Shown here: one piece after another, positions 47,846 to 57,690 of the stretch | Position numbering within the stretch: position 1 is the stretch's first letter | Layout: each line of letters begins with the position of its first letter | Notes under the pieces: generated by a model | The model's database searches: none | What the model was told of the DNA's origin: nothing | Seen by the model: the letters and a program-made list of their open reading frames with translations, nothing else | Translations under genes and position numbers: made by a program | Origin: Colwellia piezophila ATCC BAA-637 | GTDB lineage: Bacteria > Pseudomonadota > Gammaproteobacteria > Enterobacterales > Alteromonadaceae | DNA length: 64,000 bases | Direction: 5' to 3' | Assembly (NCBI RefSeq): GCF_000378625.1 | Contig: NZ_KB905161.1 | Span: 120,244-184,243, forward strand

Positions 47846-48886
47846 TTGAAATTAGAATTGCCGCAGATAATAACCCAAATTGATCAGGATTTGCATCTTT
47901 GTGATGAAAAATCATGGCAAAAAGATTTACGTGATGTAGTGACCAAGCCAGAACAACTCTTAGCCTTGGTTAATATTGCTCCTGATGACTATTTACAACA
48001 TTTTAAAGCACGTAAATTATTTCCGGTGCGTGTGCCGCTGTCTTTTATTAAGCGCATGAAAAAAGGCGATTTTAACGATCCACTCCTTAAGCAAGTTATG
48101 CCCTTATCTGAGGAGTTTTTGCTTAATGATGGCTATTCTGCTGATCCCTTATTTGAGCATGATACAGTCGCCGAAGGTTTGCTGCATAAGTACAAAAATC
48201 GGGTATTGATGATAGTAAAATCGGCGTGTGCTATTAATTGTCGTTATTGCTTTCGCCGTCACTTTCCTTATCAAGATAACAGCCCGAATAAAAAGCGTTG
48301 GCAAAGCGCCCTTGATTATATTGCGGCTAATGATGAAATCAGTGAAGTTATCTTCAGTGGTGGTGACCCATTGATGGCTAATGATGATCACTTAGGCTGG
48401 CTTATCGATAAAATAGAAAAAATTCCCCATGTAAGACGTTTGCGACTTCATACTCGCTTACCTGTGGTAATTCCTAATCGTATCACCGCAAGTCTTGTGG
48501 CTCTTTTAAAAGATTCACGCTTAAAAACCACCATGGTATTGCATATCAATCACCCCAACGAAATTAATGATGAGTTAATTGCCGCACTTGAGCCGCTACG
48601 GGTTGCGCGGATACCGCTATTTAATCAAAGTGTGCTATTACGTGGGGTTAATGATGATGCAACGGTATTGAGCAAATTAAGTGAGACCTTGTTTGATGCC
48701 GGCATTCAACCCTACTATTTGCACCTTTTTGATGCGGTACAAGGCGCGGCCCACTTTGATGTCAGTGAGGCGGACGCCGTAGCAATAGCTAAAGAGATGC
48801 TTGCCCGCTTACCTGGATTTTTAATGCCTAAGTTAGTGCGAGAAATTGCCGGCCAAGCTAACAAAACCCCAATCAATCTGGCATAA
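47846..48886 (+). CDS. epmB: EF-P beta-lysylation protein (lysine 2,3-aminomutase)
   Basis: 346 residues with a TTG start (the nearest upstream ATG reads into a stop). The radical SAM cysteines are C128-x3-C132-x2-C135 in CAINCRYCFRRHF. PLP-binding and substrate regions follow (FSGGDPLM, RLRLHTRLPVVIP). EpmB converts (S)-alpha-lysine to (R)-beta-lysine, which EpmA attaches to Lys34 of EF-P. It is divergent from efp, the arrangement usual in gammaproteobacteria. EpmA is not in this window. Confidence 0.95.
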   Translation: MKLELPQIITQIDQDLHLCDEKSWQKDLRDVVTKPEQLLALVNIAPDDYLQHFKARKLFPVRVPLSFIKRMKKGDFNDPLLKQVMPLSEEFLLNDGYSADPLFEHDTVAEGLLHKYKNRVLMIVKSACAINCRYCFRRHFPYQDNSPNKKRWQSALDYIAANDEISEVIFSGGDPLMANDDHLGWLIDKIEKIPHVRRLRLHTRLPVVIPNRITASLVALLKDSRLKTTMVLHINHPNEINDELIAALEPLRVARIPLFNQSVLLRGVNDDATVLSKLSETLFDAGIQPYYLHLFDAVQGAAHFDVSEADAVAIAKEMLARLPGFLMPKLVREIAGQANKTPINLA

Positions 48887-48924
48887 TTACCGCAATTAAG
48901 AAAAACCTCAACGTAAGAAGTGTT

Positions 48925-49230
48925 ATGACTAAAGCAATTGAACAACAACTTATTGAAAATATCTCAGTTATATTAAAAAGAACTTTAACCGCTGATGCCA
49001 CCCTAGCCAATTTACGTGAACAGAAAAAAGCCAGCTTTAAAGCTATTTTTACTGCTGATGCTAGTTTTACCAGCACAGCTGACACCTTCCAACCCTATGT
49101 TGAAGAAATTGCTGATGATCTTTTACAGTGGCAAGCAAGTAAAGAGCAAGGGCAATTAATAACCTTGGTTAAAAAGATAGAGCAGTTGTACACCGTATTG
49201 GCTAACTTTGAACAAAGCTACAATCAATAA
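48925..49230 (+). CDS. Hypothetical helical protein downstream of epmB
   Basis: 101 residues, acidic and predicted all-helical (IEQQLIENISVILKRTL, ITLVKKIEQLYTVLANFEQ), with no signal peptide. The central KKASFKAIFTADASFTS and the following helix weakly recall PriC-type primosomal proteins, but the protein is short and I do not assign it. It starts 38 bases after epmB in the same direction with AAGAAG upstream, so co-transcription is likely. Confidence 0.6.
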   Translation: MTKAIEQQLIENISVILKRTLTADATLANLREQKKASFKAIFTADASFTSTADTFQPYVEEIADDLLQWQASKEQGQLITLVKKIEQLYTVLANFEQSYNQ

Positions 49231-49401
49231 GATAAGCATTAATCTGATTGATAACATAATCAACTAAGTACTCAAAAAAATAAGCAATAACTCTTACCCT
49301 TGAGACTGTCATCTTCGAGGTGTTTTCGTCGAACATCCATGCTCTAAAAGAGATGGATTCTCGATCAGACATCTCGACAATGACCAATAGCCTTTCCTAA
49401 G

Positions 49402-51069
49402 CTACTCTGCAACTCTCTCAGCCATGACTTGTATTTTACAATCATGTGCATTGAGTAAAGCCAGGATATTCAGATTAAGTTGGTTGATCTCATCAAGAAA
49501 CACATCAAAGTCTGTGGTGTTAACATAAGCAAGAATATCTAACTCTAAACCATAGATAGAATACGCTTTGAAGTGAGCGCGTATCGGTGACTCGGCAACC
49601 ATCTCTGTCGAGCTGAACATAGCTTTTACTGCAACTAATAAGGCATCAATGTTTTCTTTTGGCGTATCTGGTGCTAAAAATATCTTAGGCCTAAACAATA
49701 TCTTTTCTCGTTCGGAAAAATTTTCAAGATTCATATCAATAAACTTTGCATTCGCGACATAAATAACGGTTCTTTCTAAGGTTCGGATACGTGTTGAACG
49801 TAAACCTATTTCCTCTACCACACCAAAGCTATTGCCAAAGCGACAAAAGTTGCCAATTTTGATCGGTGCTGAGGTGTATAAAGTAATGGCACCGATAATA
49901 TTCTCTACTGTTTTTTGCGCCGCTAATGCAATGGCTAAACCACCAATACCTAAACCAGCTAATAATGTAGATGGATTAAAGCCTAAGTTTTCCAGCCAGT
50001 TGAGTGCTGCAATGCTAAAAATAATTATTTTTATCACTGTACCGGCCGGCCTTAATAAATATACGGCTAAGGGTTTTTCTTGCGCAATGAACTTTTCTGC
50101 CAGTATAATTTTCATTAAATCAATAAAACGAAAACACACCCAGCACCAAGCAATAATGAGTAGCGTACTGCCTTCAGTCACCGCTCTAAACGCAATAGTA
50201 ACATTGGCCTCATCGCGAAAGCTGCGTGCTAAAATCACCGCAATTAATAAAGCGATTGGCTCCTTGATAAAGCTTAAAACATCCTCAGAGACATTTTTGT
50301 AAACTCTCTTGGTAATAAAGGCTGTCAGCCAAGTAAATGCTTTAGCAATGCAGTAATAAATAAGCATCATCAAAGTGAAATAAAGCCACTGCCACAGCAT
50401 GACACCAAATAAATCTATCGCCGGTAACCTTTTAGCTAAAAATTCTCCCAAGGGGGAATATGAATAACGCTTAAATAAGCGGGGGATTTTCTCAACGGTG
50501 GCATTGGATATTTTCCAAATTTTAACTTTATCTTCCGCTCTAGGAATATGCTGTAATAAAATATCTACATCATTACCTTGATATTCAACTTTTCCAACCA
50601 ACTCTCGATAAGAAGGTAAGTCATCATTTTTTCGGCCTTCTTGTCGGGCACTGATACTATTTAGATCAACCCATAAGGTGCGGTTTAGCACAACGCCTAA
50701 TTGTCTCGCCAATTCTTCTTTACCAACGTTAAGCGTTTTTTCTGACAAATTTCGGTAATCTAAATAATTGGTCGCTAAGGCTAAGTCTCCCGCTCGCATA
50801 GCTCGTAAATATCCGGCAATAGCGCTGCGAGGTTGGCCGCGTTCAAACTCATCCTCGGGAACATTAAAGGCTTGTGAATAGTCGTATTGGTTTAAACTTT
50901 GCTTTGCCTCTTTTTTGCTATCGAGCATAGTTTTAATGGATAAGTCTGCACCACTTTTATTCGGTGATTGTGCGCTAGAAACATCGAGACTGAACAGGAG
51001 TATAAAGAATAAAATGCCCCAGGCAACAGGAGATCGGTATAAAAGAGTAGAGTATTGAGCAGGCATCAT
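49402..51069 (-). CDS. MscS-family mechanosensitive ion channel
   Basis: 555 residues from the ATG at 51069, which follows AAGGAAA and gives a clean signal peptide (VAWGILFFILLFSLDVSSA); a GTG at 51159 would add 30 residues. A periplasmic domain of about 200 residues precedes several membrane helices. The MscS pore and vestibule signature is LLAGLGIGGLAIALAAQKT, followed by NIIGAITLYTSAPIKIGNFC and a C-terminal alpha/beta domain. It should gate under membrane tension. Its upstream neighbours (DUF3016 and DUF4136) are on the same strand. Confidence 0.9.
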   Translation of the reverse strand: MMPAQYSTLLYRSPVAWGILFFILLFSLDVSSAQSPNKSGADLSIKTMLDSKKEAKQSLNQYDYSQAFNVPEDEFERGQPRSAIAGYLRAMRAGDLALATNYLDYRNLSEKTLNVGKEELARQLGVVLNRTLWVDLNSISARQEGRKNDDLPSYRELVGKVEYQGNDVDILLQHIPRAEDKVKIWKISNATVEKIPRLFKRYSYSPLGEFLAKRLPAIDLFGVMLWQWLYFTLMMLIYYCIAKAFTWLTAFITKRVYKNVSEDVLSFIKEPIALLIAVILARSFRDEANVTIAFRAVTEGSTLLIIAWCWVCFRFIDLMKIILAEKFIAQEKPLAVYLLRPAGTVIKIIIFSIAALNWLENLGFNPSTLLAGLGIGGLAIALAAQKTVENIIGAITLYTSAPIKIGNFCRFGNSFGVVEEIGLRSTRIRTLERTVIYVANAKFIDMNLENFSEREKILFRPKIFLAPDTPKENIDALLVAVKAMFSSTEMVAESPIRAHFKAYSIYGLELDILAYVNTTDFDVFLDEINQLNLNILALLNAHDCKIQVMAERVAE

Positions 51070-51190
51070 TGCGCCATTTCCTTGCGATAACATAAAGTAA
51101 GATAATAACTTAAATACTGAAAGGAAAATAGAATTGACGGTAATAAAAAAAGCCACCACTGTGACTTTTTATTGAGTTTCTCATGGCGTA

Positions 51191-51694
51191 TTATTTTTTG
51201 AGAATCAATGTTTTAAAGGTCTTATCAAACCAATCATCGAGCATTTTCTTTTCATAACCAAATGACTTATGACGGTACTTCAAACTATTGCCTGACATGA
51301 AGTTCATATCTTTAACCACAACCTCATCTGCTTGAACAACGTTACCATTGGCGTCAATGAGCTGATAAGAAAAGTTCATACGAGGCGAATATAAATGCTT
51401 GATAATACGGACCCGGTTAATGCCAGCAGCATTAGTATCTCCGGCTAAATCCACATCGGTAACATCTATTTTCAAGGTTTGATCAGCAGGCAAGGTCGCC
51501 GCAAGTTTAGCAAAGTGTTTTTCAAAGTCTTTAAAAACGCGCTCTCTAAATGACTTACGGTTTTCATTACCGGCATCGATATCACGATAGCTTTTATAAT
51601 CAGTCCAAGTCACTTCACTATTTGCCGCAAAGGCACTCGGTGTTAGTAACAACGTCGACATTAAAACTGATAACATATAAGTGTATTTTTTCAT
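51191..51694 (-). CDS. DUF3016 family protein
   Basis: 167 residues with a signal peptide (YMLSVLMSTLLLTPSAFAA). The mature part VTWTDYKSYRDIDAGNENRK followed by FEKHFAKLAATLPADQTLKI and MNFSYQLIDANG is the recognisable DUF3016 pattern, a periplasmic family of unknown function common in Alteromonadales and Vibrionales. GAGGGG precedes the ATG. It lies between the MscS and DUF4136 genes. Confidence 0.82.
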   Translation of the reverse strand: MKKYTYMLSVLMSTLLLTPSAFAANSEVTWTDYKSYRDIDAGNENRKSFRERVFKDFEKHFAKLAATLPADQTLKIDVTDVDLAGDTNAAGINRVRIIKHLYSPRMNFSYQLIDANGNVVQADEVVVKDMNFMSGNSLKYRHKSFGYEKKMLDDWFDKTFKTLILKK

Positions 51695-51777
51695 TTTTAA
51701 ATCCCCTCACTGAATATTAATACTTAGTAAAGCAGACTCTACCGATAAATATCGTATCATTCTGATGGTTTAACGTA

Positions 51778-52344
51778 CTAATTTGTCATGTAAAACTGCT
51801 TCATCACACGACTGACAATCGCTACCGTGCGTTGTATTCTTTCTGCTTCACTACTGTCTTCATGAGCAAAACCTTGTGCAGCGCCACGCCAAACTTTTTT
51901 CCCTGTGCGGGCATCTTCAATGTAAATTAAAAAACTACCTTTTTTCAGTTCATCGTTACTGGGTAAACCAGGAGTAACACCAAATTTATCATTGATGGTT
52001 TCATCCGATAAATCACTGGCTAAAGCAACGCCAAAACCGACATAAAAAGCAGAATGACTCGCATCATCAGTATTTTTAAAACCATGACTATTTAAATCAG
52101 CAATAATGGCATCCGCATAAAGCTTATATATCGTTTGAGTTTGTTCAGCTTTTAACGAGGTTTCTTCTACATATTTAGGGGCCAAAGAGAATTGACTACC
52201 CGGTGAATAAGAAATAGGAATATCACGAACACTTGAAATGGCTAATTGATTTTTATTTACTTGCGGCTGTACCTGTACAGTCACACAAGCACTTACAAAT
52301 AGGCAGCTAAGTAGAGCTGTGGCTACAGTAATATTTTTCTTCAT
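51778..52344 (-). CDS. DUF4136 lipoprotein
   Basis: 188 residues with lipobox V-S-A-C (Cys20). The core ISYSPGSQFSLAPKYVEETS, FKNTDDASHSAFYVGFGVAL and ARTGKKVWRGAAQGFA is the DUF4136 signature, found in outer-membrane lipoproteins of unknown role. TAGGA precedes the ATG. A long gene-free region lies upstream. Confidence 0.83.
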   Translation of the reverse strand: MKKNITVATALLSCLFVSACVTVQVQPQVNKNQLAISSVRDIPISYSPGSQFSLAPKYVEETSLKAEQTQTIYKLYADAIIADLNSHGFKNTDDASHSAFYVGFGVALASDLSDETINDKFGVTPGLPSNDELKKGSFLIYIEDARTGKKVWRGAAQGFAHEDSSEAERIQRTVAIVSRVMKQFYMTN

Positions 52345-52556
52345 TATTCAATCCTAGAAATATGTATTATCACTTCAATACTGACTTAAATCACCAGTTA
52401 AGTATATAAATACAATCAACTAAATTACGAGGAACAATGTAACCTTAACGTTATCTTGTGTAATCGCTACTTTATTAGGTTTCAGCGACACTATTTATAC
52501 TTTACCAGCACACTAGCCTTCATATTTCCTTTAACTAAAGGTAAAAAATAACAAGT

Positions 52557-52690
52557 AAAAAGCCCGCCGAAGCGAGCTTTTATTTACTTATTCAAGTATG
52601 TGCTATAAACAATAAAATGTTTTATGCGCAGGATAAATCGTTTAGTTCAAGGCGCTTTATGATGACGTTTAGTGTTTCTTAAACGAACTA
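52557..52690. repeat. Tandem 134-bp repeat, copy 1
   Basis: Nearly identical to 52723-52856, with a 166-bp period. Each copy begins with a terminator-like hairpin (AGCCCGCCGAAGCGAGCT with flanking A and T) and contains the inverted pair TCGTTTA / TAAACGA. Confidence 0.9.
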
Positions 52691-52722
52691 TTCACTTAGT
52701 TTTATACAAAAAACAAAAAACA

Positions 52723-52856
52723 AAAAAGCCCGCCGAAGCGAGCTTTTATTTACTTATTCAAGTATGTGCTATAAACAATAAAATGTTTTATGCGCAGGAT
52801 AAATCGTTTAGTTCAAGGCGCTTTATGGTGACGTTTAGTATTTCTTAAACGAACTA
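52723..52856. repeat. Tandem 134-bp repeat, copy 2
   Basis: Differs from copy 1 at two positions by eye (GATGACG to GGTGACG and AGTGTTT to AGTATTT), so the duplication is recent or under conversion. Confidence 0.9.
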
Positions 52857-53261
52857 TAAAGCAACGCTGAAATTAACAATTTAGACAAGCATAAATTACA
52901 TCATGCTGCCCAAAAAATGTAACACACTAATTTAAAGAGAAAATAAACACCAGTAAATTAAAGTACCCTGCATTATACCCTTGATATCCTGACGCTCTTT
53001 AATAACGGGATTGTTCCAAAAAAATCAATATACCTTTTAAAGTTTCAATAGCCAAAACTGGCTTTATTTGATCAAACTTAGCATGAAAAGATCAGTTTAG
53101 GCTTAACAAGGCTATATTTAATTAGGGTATTTACTCTATGGCGCTATAGCCCCCTTTCCGCCATAGAAACTATAAATTAATGGCCAAAATCATTTAGCCA
53201 TTACAAAGGATCTGCCTTGTATAAATACCCATCAAATCGCTACCCGAAGGGTTCGGCTAAA

Positions 53262-53296
53262 AACAAAAATGCCAGTCAGTTTAACTGACTGGCATT
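53262..53296 (-). terminator. Terminator of GlyGly-CTERM gene
   Basis: A 13-bp perfect stem, AATGCCAGTCAGT / ACTGACTGGCATT with loop TTA, has an A-rich run on its left that reads as T on the minus strand. Confidence 0.88.
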
Positions 53297-53332
53297 AACT
53301 CGGTGGTTTATTTTAAACCGCTTAAACTCTGC

Positions 53333-56300
53333 TTAAAGGTTACGCTTTGCTCTTCTGCGTAAACCCGCTAAGCCAGCCAAGAACAATAAGGCACTAGTGC
53401 CTAAACTACCACCACCACTGGTCTTTTCCTCCCCAACTTCGCTTACCTCAACATTCACAGACGCTGTGGTCGAAGAAACACCATCGCTCACCGTAACTTC
53501 AAATGTTAAAGTGGTCGTTGCGTTTGGTCCAACAATCATTGCTACCTTTTTATCAGCGTCATTAAAAACCGTTACAGTTTCACCGGCTGTTTGAACCCAG
53601 CTATAGGTTAAATCATCGTTATCTGCATCCGATGCACTTGCGGTCAAATCGACTAAACCACCACCAACAATGTTGATAGAACTCGCACTGGCAGACACAT
53701 CTGTTGGCGCAGAATTCACTTCAACAATAACGGCTGGGTCAACAATAACACCATTGGCTTCACCATCGGCATCATTAACACCACCGTCTACAATCGTCAG
53801 TTTCACACAATCGTTGTCTAGGTTTAAACCACTTTGCCAATCAATTGAATCCGCCGCTGGACAATCGCCCTGTGCATCACTTATTGCCGACTTAATAGTA
53901 TTACCATTGTTAGTATCAAAGACGACTAGCGAACCGTCTTCTTGAACTTTACGGTATTCAGAATTTATCGGTAGCGCAGTAGGTAACGGTATGATGATAT
54001 TAACCGCTTCGCCCGCATTTGCGCCGGTAATCTTAAAATCTATCAACGGAATTAAGAAAGCCTTAACATCAACTAACGATGCTGCAATATCTGCATCAAT
54101 AACATCACCTTGATCATCAACCGCAACGTCAACTAATAAGACATAGTCATCCATTGTTGCTACTTCAACACCGATGGAATTAGCCAAACCTGATTCAAGC
54201 TCTTTCAATACGTCACCAATTGACAGGGTCAAGCCTTCATCAACCGTGATAGTCACCGCATCGTCACCAGTACCTATGTTTTGCTGATGTTTTTCTAAAG
54301 TGGAATCATCAAGGTAGTTGGCAATGCCGTCACCATCGTCGTCACCATAACCTTCGATTGAATCTGAAACACCATCACCATCAGTATCATCACCAGTTAA
54401 AACGGCTAACTCTGGTTCAACACTAACTTTCAGTGTTTGTGATGCACTATACAGATCATCAGTCGCTAATTCTGTAACGACAACGCTAATATCTAAGCTA
54501 CCCGACGCTAAGGCATCAGCATCAACTGGAACGACTATTTCCGGGTTAGTCACATCATTGGTGGCATTAAACACTTCGACGTTATTGATGGTAACAACCA
54601 CACTATGCTCGGTATCCATATCAATATCAGTGATATTAATAGCAATAGCAGCATTGGCAGTTTGGTCTAGTACGGTAACCACTTCACCATTATTTAATAG
54701 TGCAACATCAACTGCCGGAGCGGTATTACCTAGTGATATAATCTTGGTTACTGAATTAGCCGAGATAGCAGCGTTTCTTTCAGAGCCTTCAAAGAATACC
54801 ACTTGATAATCGCCGATAACTTGCCCTGGCAATACCACTGACAGTGTTTCACCTTCATCAATGGTTAACACAGCTTCATCAATAATGAAGGGAACTTCTT
54901 CCATCGTTTCAAATCGGTAGGAGAAAGTCACTGGGTATAATAGTGGCGCGCCAGATAAATCTAAGTTAAAGGCTATCTCTTTATTTTCGCTTACCACAAC
55001 CGTTTCAGGGATAAAAACTGTCGGAATAATGTTTAAAACAAGGTCAAATGAAATAATCGAGCCAGCGTTATTAATAAGCGCTACTGTTAGGTTATGACTA
55101 CCTGAGCTTCTTAACGCATCACCGTCAATACTGTTAACCGAAACACCAGTAATACCTGCTTCTGCTAACACTTGACTAACAAAAGCGTCAACAGCGGGGC
55201 TAATCTCAGTGTCAGCACCTGTGGCATCAATACTTAATGTGCCTGCAGTTTCAATCGCATTAATCGCAGTTACTATATCTGCAGCATCATTCGCATCATT
55301 TGGGAAAAGGTCTAAAGCAAGCCCTGTAGTCGAGTCGTCAGCACTATAACCGTCATTCCAGCTATCTGGCGCACCGTCATTATCTGTGTCGATACTGGCG
55401 GCGATATCATCTGGGAAAGCGTCATCGCCATCTGACACACCATCGCCATCAGCATCGTTAGCTTGATTTGGGAAAAGGTCTAAGGCAAGCCCTGTGGTCG
55501 AGTCATCAGCACTATAACCGTCATTCCAGCTATCTGGTGCACCATCACCATCGGTGTCGATGCTGGCGGCGACATCATTTGGGAAAGCGTCTAAGGCAAG
55601 CCCTGTGGTCGAGTCGTCAGCACTATAACCATCATTCCAGCTATCTGGCGCACCATCATTATCGGTGTCGATACTGGCGGCGACATCATTTGGGAAAACA
55701 TCTAAGGCAAGCCCCGTGGTCGAGTCGTCAGCACTTTTATCTGCATTCCAGCTATCTGGCGCACCATCATTATCGGTGTCGATACTGGCGGCGACATCAT
55801 TGGGGAAAGCGTCTAAGGCAAGCCCCGTGGTCGAGTCGTTAGCACTTTTTTCTGCATTCCAGCTATCTGGCGCACCATCATTATCGGTGTCGATACTGGC
55901 GGCGACATCGTTGGGGAAAGCATCATCATCATCTTGCACACCGTCGCCATCGCTATCGACGTTGTCACCGCCATCTTGAGGTGGTCCCATTAAAGATAAA
56001 TTATCAACCCACATTGGTGCACGTTCATCTTTAAAAATACCCCCTGTTTTCGGGTAGGCCTCGCTAGGTGGAGTTTTAATAAAGACAATAAAAGGTTGAG
56101 CCAAGTCAATATCATCGGGCGCAACAAAGCTGTCCGTGACCGTTATCCAGGCATTATCAGACACCACAATGTTAGTTAAATTTACAGTGGTTACTTCTGC
56201 TAAACCATCAACAATAGGCGCGCCTACTTTGCTGTAGGAGTAGGCCCAGCGCAGGCTGCCTTTGTTTGCACCATCACCGGATAAGTAATAGGTTGCGCCT

Positions 56301-56698
56301 GGTACAATATTATCTACTTGCCTGCCTATGCCGTGGCTATCTTTACCACGTTTAGGAGTACAAGCGGCGTAATCGCTGGAGTAGTTAGCACCATCTTTTT
56401 GGGGAGCAAGAATAAACCCTGTATGTGCTGTACTAACAAACTTACATTGCCCTGTTTGATTATAATAAGAGCCGGCATTGTCATCAACATTCCAAGCTAA
56501 TGTTGGGTTGGGTTTCGGGGCAGTTTCAGCATTAAACTCGAGTGTGCCGGCGCTGGAAAAACCAGTCAAGCCCTCTAAATCACCATCAGTAAAATTTTCA
56601 ATGTAATTGTTCGGTATATCTTCAGCAAGTGTCGGTGCACTTGCCAATAAAAGTGCTGCAGCAACGGCGCCGGCAATGTTGTATTTTGAAGTAATCAT
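53333..56698 (-). CDS. Large GlyGly-CTERM surface protein with Asp-rich calcium-binding-type repeats
   Basis: 1121 residues from the ATG at 56698, which follows AGGGGA; a start at 56719 precedes the signal peptide by seven residues. A signal peptide (AVAAALLLASAPTLA) leads to a lectin-like N-terminal domain. From about residue 259, five copies of a 37-residue unit (AASIDTDNDGAPDSWN...STTGLALDAFPND) resemble thrombospondin type 3 repeats, with DxDxDG loops. A beta-rich region, a second Asp-rich segment and a PKD-like domain (LTASASDADNDDLTYSWVQT) follow. The C-terminus is SGGGSLGTSALLFLAGLAGL plus a basic tail, the GlyGly-CTERM signal processed by rhombosortase. The likely role is adhesion or polymer binding. 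Confidence 0.85.
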   Translation of the reverse strand: MITSKYNIAGAVAAALLLASAPTLAEDIPNNYIENFTDGDLEGLTGFSSAGTLEFNAETAPKPNPTLAWNVDDNAGSYYNQTGQCKFVSTAHTGFILAPQKDGANYSSDYAACTPKRGKDSHGIGRQVDNIVPGATYYLSGDGANKGSLRWAYSYSKVGAPIVDGLAEVTTVNLTNIVVSDNAWITVTDSFVAPDDIDLAQPFIVFIKTPPSEAYPKTGGIFKDERAPMWVDNLSLMGPPQDGGDNVDSDGDGVQDDDDAFPNDVAASIDTDNDGAPDSWNAEKSANDSTTGLALDAFPNDVAASIDTDNDGAPDSWNADKSADDSTTGLALDVFPNDVAASIDTDNDGAPDSWNDGYSADDSTTGLALDAFPNDVAASIDTDGDGAPDSWNDGYSADDSTTGLALDLFPNQANDADGDGVSDGDDAFPDDIAASIDTDNDGAPDSWNDGYSADDSTTGLALDLFPNDANDAADIVTAINAIETAGTLSIDATGADTEISPAVDAFVSQVLAEAGITGVSVNSIDGDALRSSGSHNLTVALINNAGSIISFDLVLNIIPTVFIPETVVVSENKEIAFNLDLSGAPLLYPVTFSYRFETMEEVPFIIDEAVLTIDEGETLSVVLPGQVIGDYQVVFFEGSERNAAISANSVTKIISLGNTAPAVDVALLNNGEVVTVLDQTANAAIAINITDIDMDTEHSVVVTINNVEVFNATNDVTNPEIVVPVDADALASGSLDISVVVTELATDDLYSASQTLKVSVEPELAVLTGDDTDGDGVSDSIEGYGDDDGDGIANYLDDSTLEKHQQNIGTGDDAVTITVDEGLTLSIGDVLKELESGLANSIGVEVATMDDYVLLVDVAVDDQGDVIDADIAASLVDVKAFLIPLIDFKITGANAGEAVNIIIPLPTALPINSEYRKVQEDGSLVVFDTNNGNTIKSAISDAQGDCPAADSIDWQSGLNLDNDCVKLTIVDGGVNDADGEANGVIVDPAVIVEVNSAPTDVSASASSINIVGGGLVDLTASASDADNDDLTYSWVQTAGETVTVFNDADKKVAMIVGPNATTTLTFEVTVSDGVSSTTASVNVEVSEVGEEKTSGGGSLGTSALLFLAGLAGLRRRAKRNL
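55307..55924. repeat. Coding tandem repeat, about 111-bp units
   Basis: About five units lie within the GlyGly-CTERM gene. Each encodes the 37-residue Asp-rich module, and the DNA is nearly identical between units. The fifth is extended by a DADGDGVSDGDDAFPDD insertion. Confidence 0.88.
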
Positions 56699-56826
56699 TA
56701 TCAATTCCCCTATGTACATTTTGTAAGTTTGGCCATGAAAATGGCTCTTTATGTTATTAATTGTCGTTAGCGATATGGTAAGGGTCTTTTACTATGAGTA
56801 AATTAGAAAAACCCATCTAGAGCTAT

Positions 56827-57063
56827 TTAAAGACCTATGGCCACACATTTCGCCTTTTTGTTTTCAGCTTGTTTAATTCTTCTAGCGGGAGCTTTTTCGG
56901 CTTTGACATCGGCTTTGGCTTTTATTATTTGAGCATCTATTCTACCGCATGATTGTTCCGTAGCCGTCCATTTAAATTTTTCTTTTTTTACTTCATCAGC
57001 TTCAGCAAAGGTTAAAGCTGAAACTGATAATAATAGGGTTACTAACGCGATTTTTTTGTACAT
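56827..57063 (-). CDS. Small exported Lys/Ala-rich protein
   Basis: 78 residues. A signal peptide (IALVTLLLSVSALTFA) precedes a basic mature part with two cysteines (EQSCGRIDAQIIKAKAD and KKAKCVAIGL). The family is not recognised. It lies between the GlyGly-CTERM gene and the MITE-like repeat, with its own AGAGA upstream of the ATG. Confidence 0.65.
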   Translation of the reverse strand: MYKKIALVTLLLSVSALTFAEADEVKKEKFKWTATEQSCGRIDAQIIKAKADVKAEKAPARRIKQAENKKAKCVAIGL

Positions 57064-57107
57064 AATAGGTCTCTCATATATTGTTTAATTAGCGGCTTTT
57101 GTAAATA

Positions 57108-57372
57108 ATACCAATCGGACTAATTTATTGATCACTTAGCCAGAATTAAAAGGCTTAGAGGCAAGCCATTGATTGACGAGAATGGTTTTTCCCTTGTCAA
57201 AATCAATAACGCCGCATGTAAGCCTTTTAAACTCGCCCTTCGGGAGCTCAGTAGCAACCTGATAACTTCACAAAATGAATGAAATATAGAAAAACTATGT
57301 TTAACACATTTCGTTTGTTCTAATCTTGCTACTGAAGCTCAAAGTTGGTCAATTAATTAATCCGTTTGGTAT
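57108..57372. repeat. MITE-like repeat, copy 2 (265 bp, inverted relative to copy 1)
   Basis: The element is bounded by ATACCAA (57108-57114) and TTGGTAT (57366-57372). Its reverse complement matches 23094-23406 along its length but lacks the 48-base palindromic insert. It is non-coding. Confidence 0.8.
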
Positions 57373-57690
57373 AAATCTCCCTGCAAGTTTGCATACCAGC
57401 ATCCTGCTAAGTATTTTTCCTAATACGGCATCTAGCTAACACTACTAAAACACATGAATATGTCAAAGATATGCCCGAACAATACGATATTGTCTCAATT
57501 GAGTTACGTAAGGATACATTTTGATACAAGCCGAAATCCCCGCCTCTGAAGATCATTTGATAAATACAAAAACATTTAGTAAAAAGAGTAAAAAATAGTA
57601 AAAAACTCTCTATATTCCATACTAATACAGTTATTTAGATATCATCAATTTATTCATAACAAAGGAGGCATGTTTGAAGAGTCTGTTGAT
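57373..57690. other. Gene-free interval right of MITE copy 2
   Basis: This 318-base AT-rich stretch shows no supported gene, repeat or clear terminator. The downstream end of the sulfatase operon lies at its right edge. Confidence 0.5.

Larger units (their letters stand above)
52345..53332. other. Long gene-free region with a tandem duplication
   Basis: This 988-base stretch has no credible coding frame. It contains the two 134-bp repeat copies at 52557-52690 and 52723-52856, and the terminator of the GlyGly-CTERM gene at its right end. The rest (52857-53260) is AT-rich and shows only short hairpins. Confidence 0.65.

Noticed and set aside
55307..55924. CRISPR-like array
   Set aside because: Units are head-to-tail coding repeats of one protein with no spacers.
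55468..55979. Long plus-strand frames opposite the Asp-rich repeats
   Set aside because: They are low-complexity antisense translations of the repeat (runs of Ser/Leu/His) in phase with the real gene's repeats.
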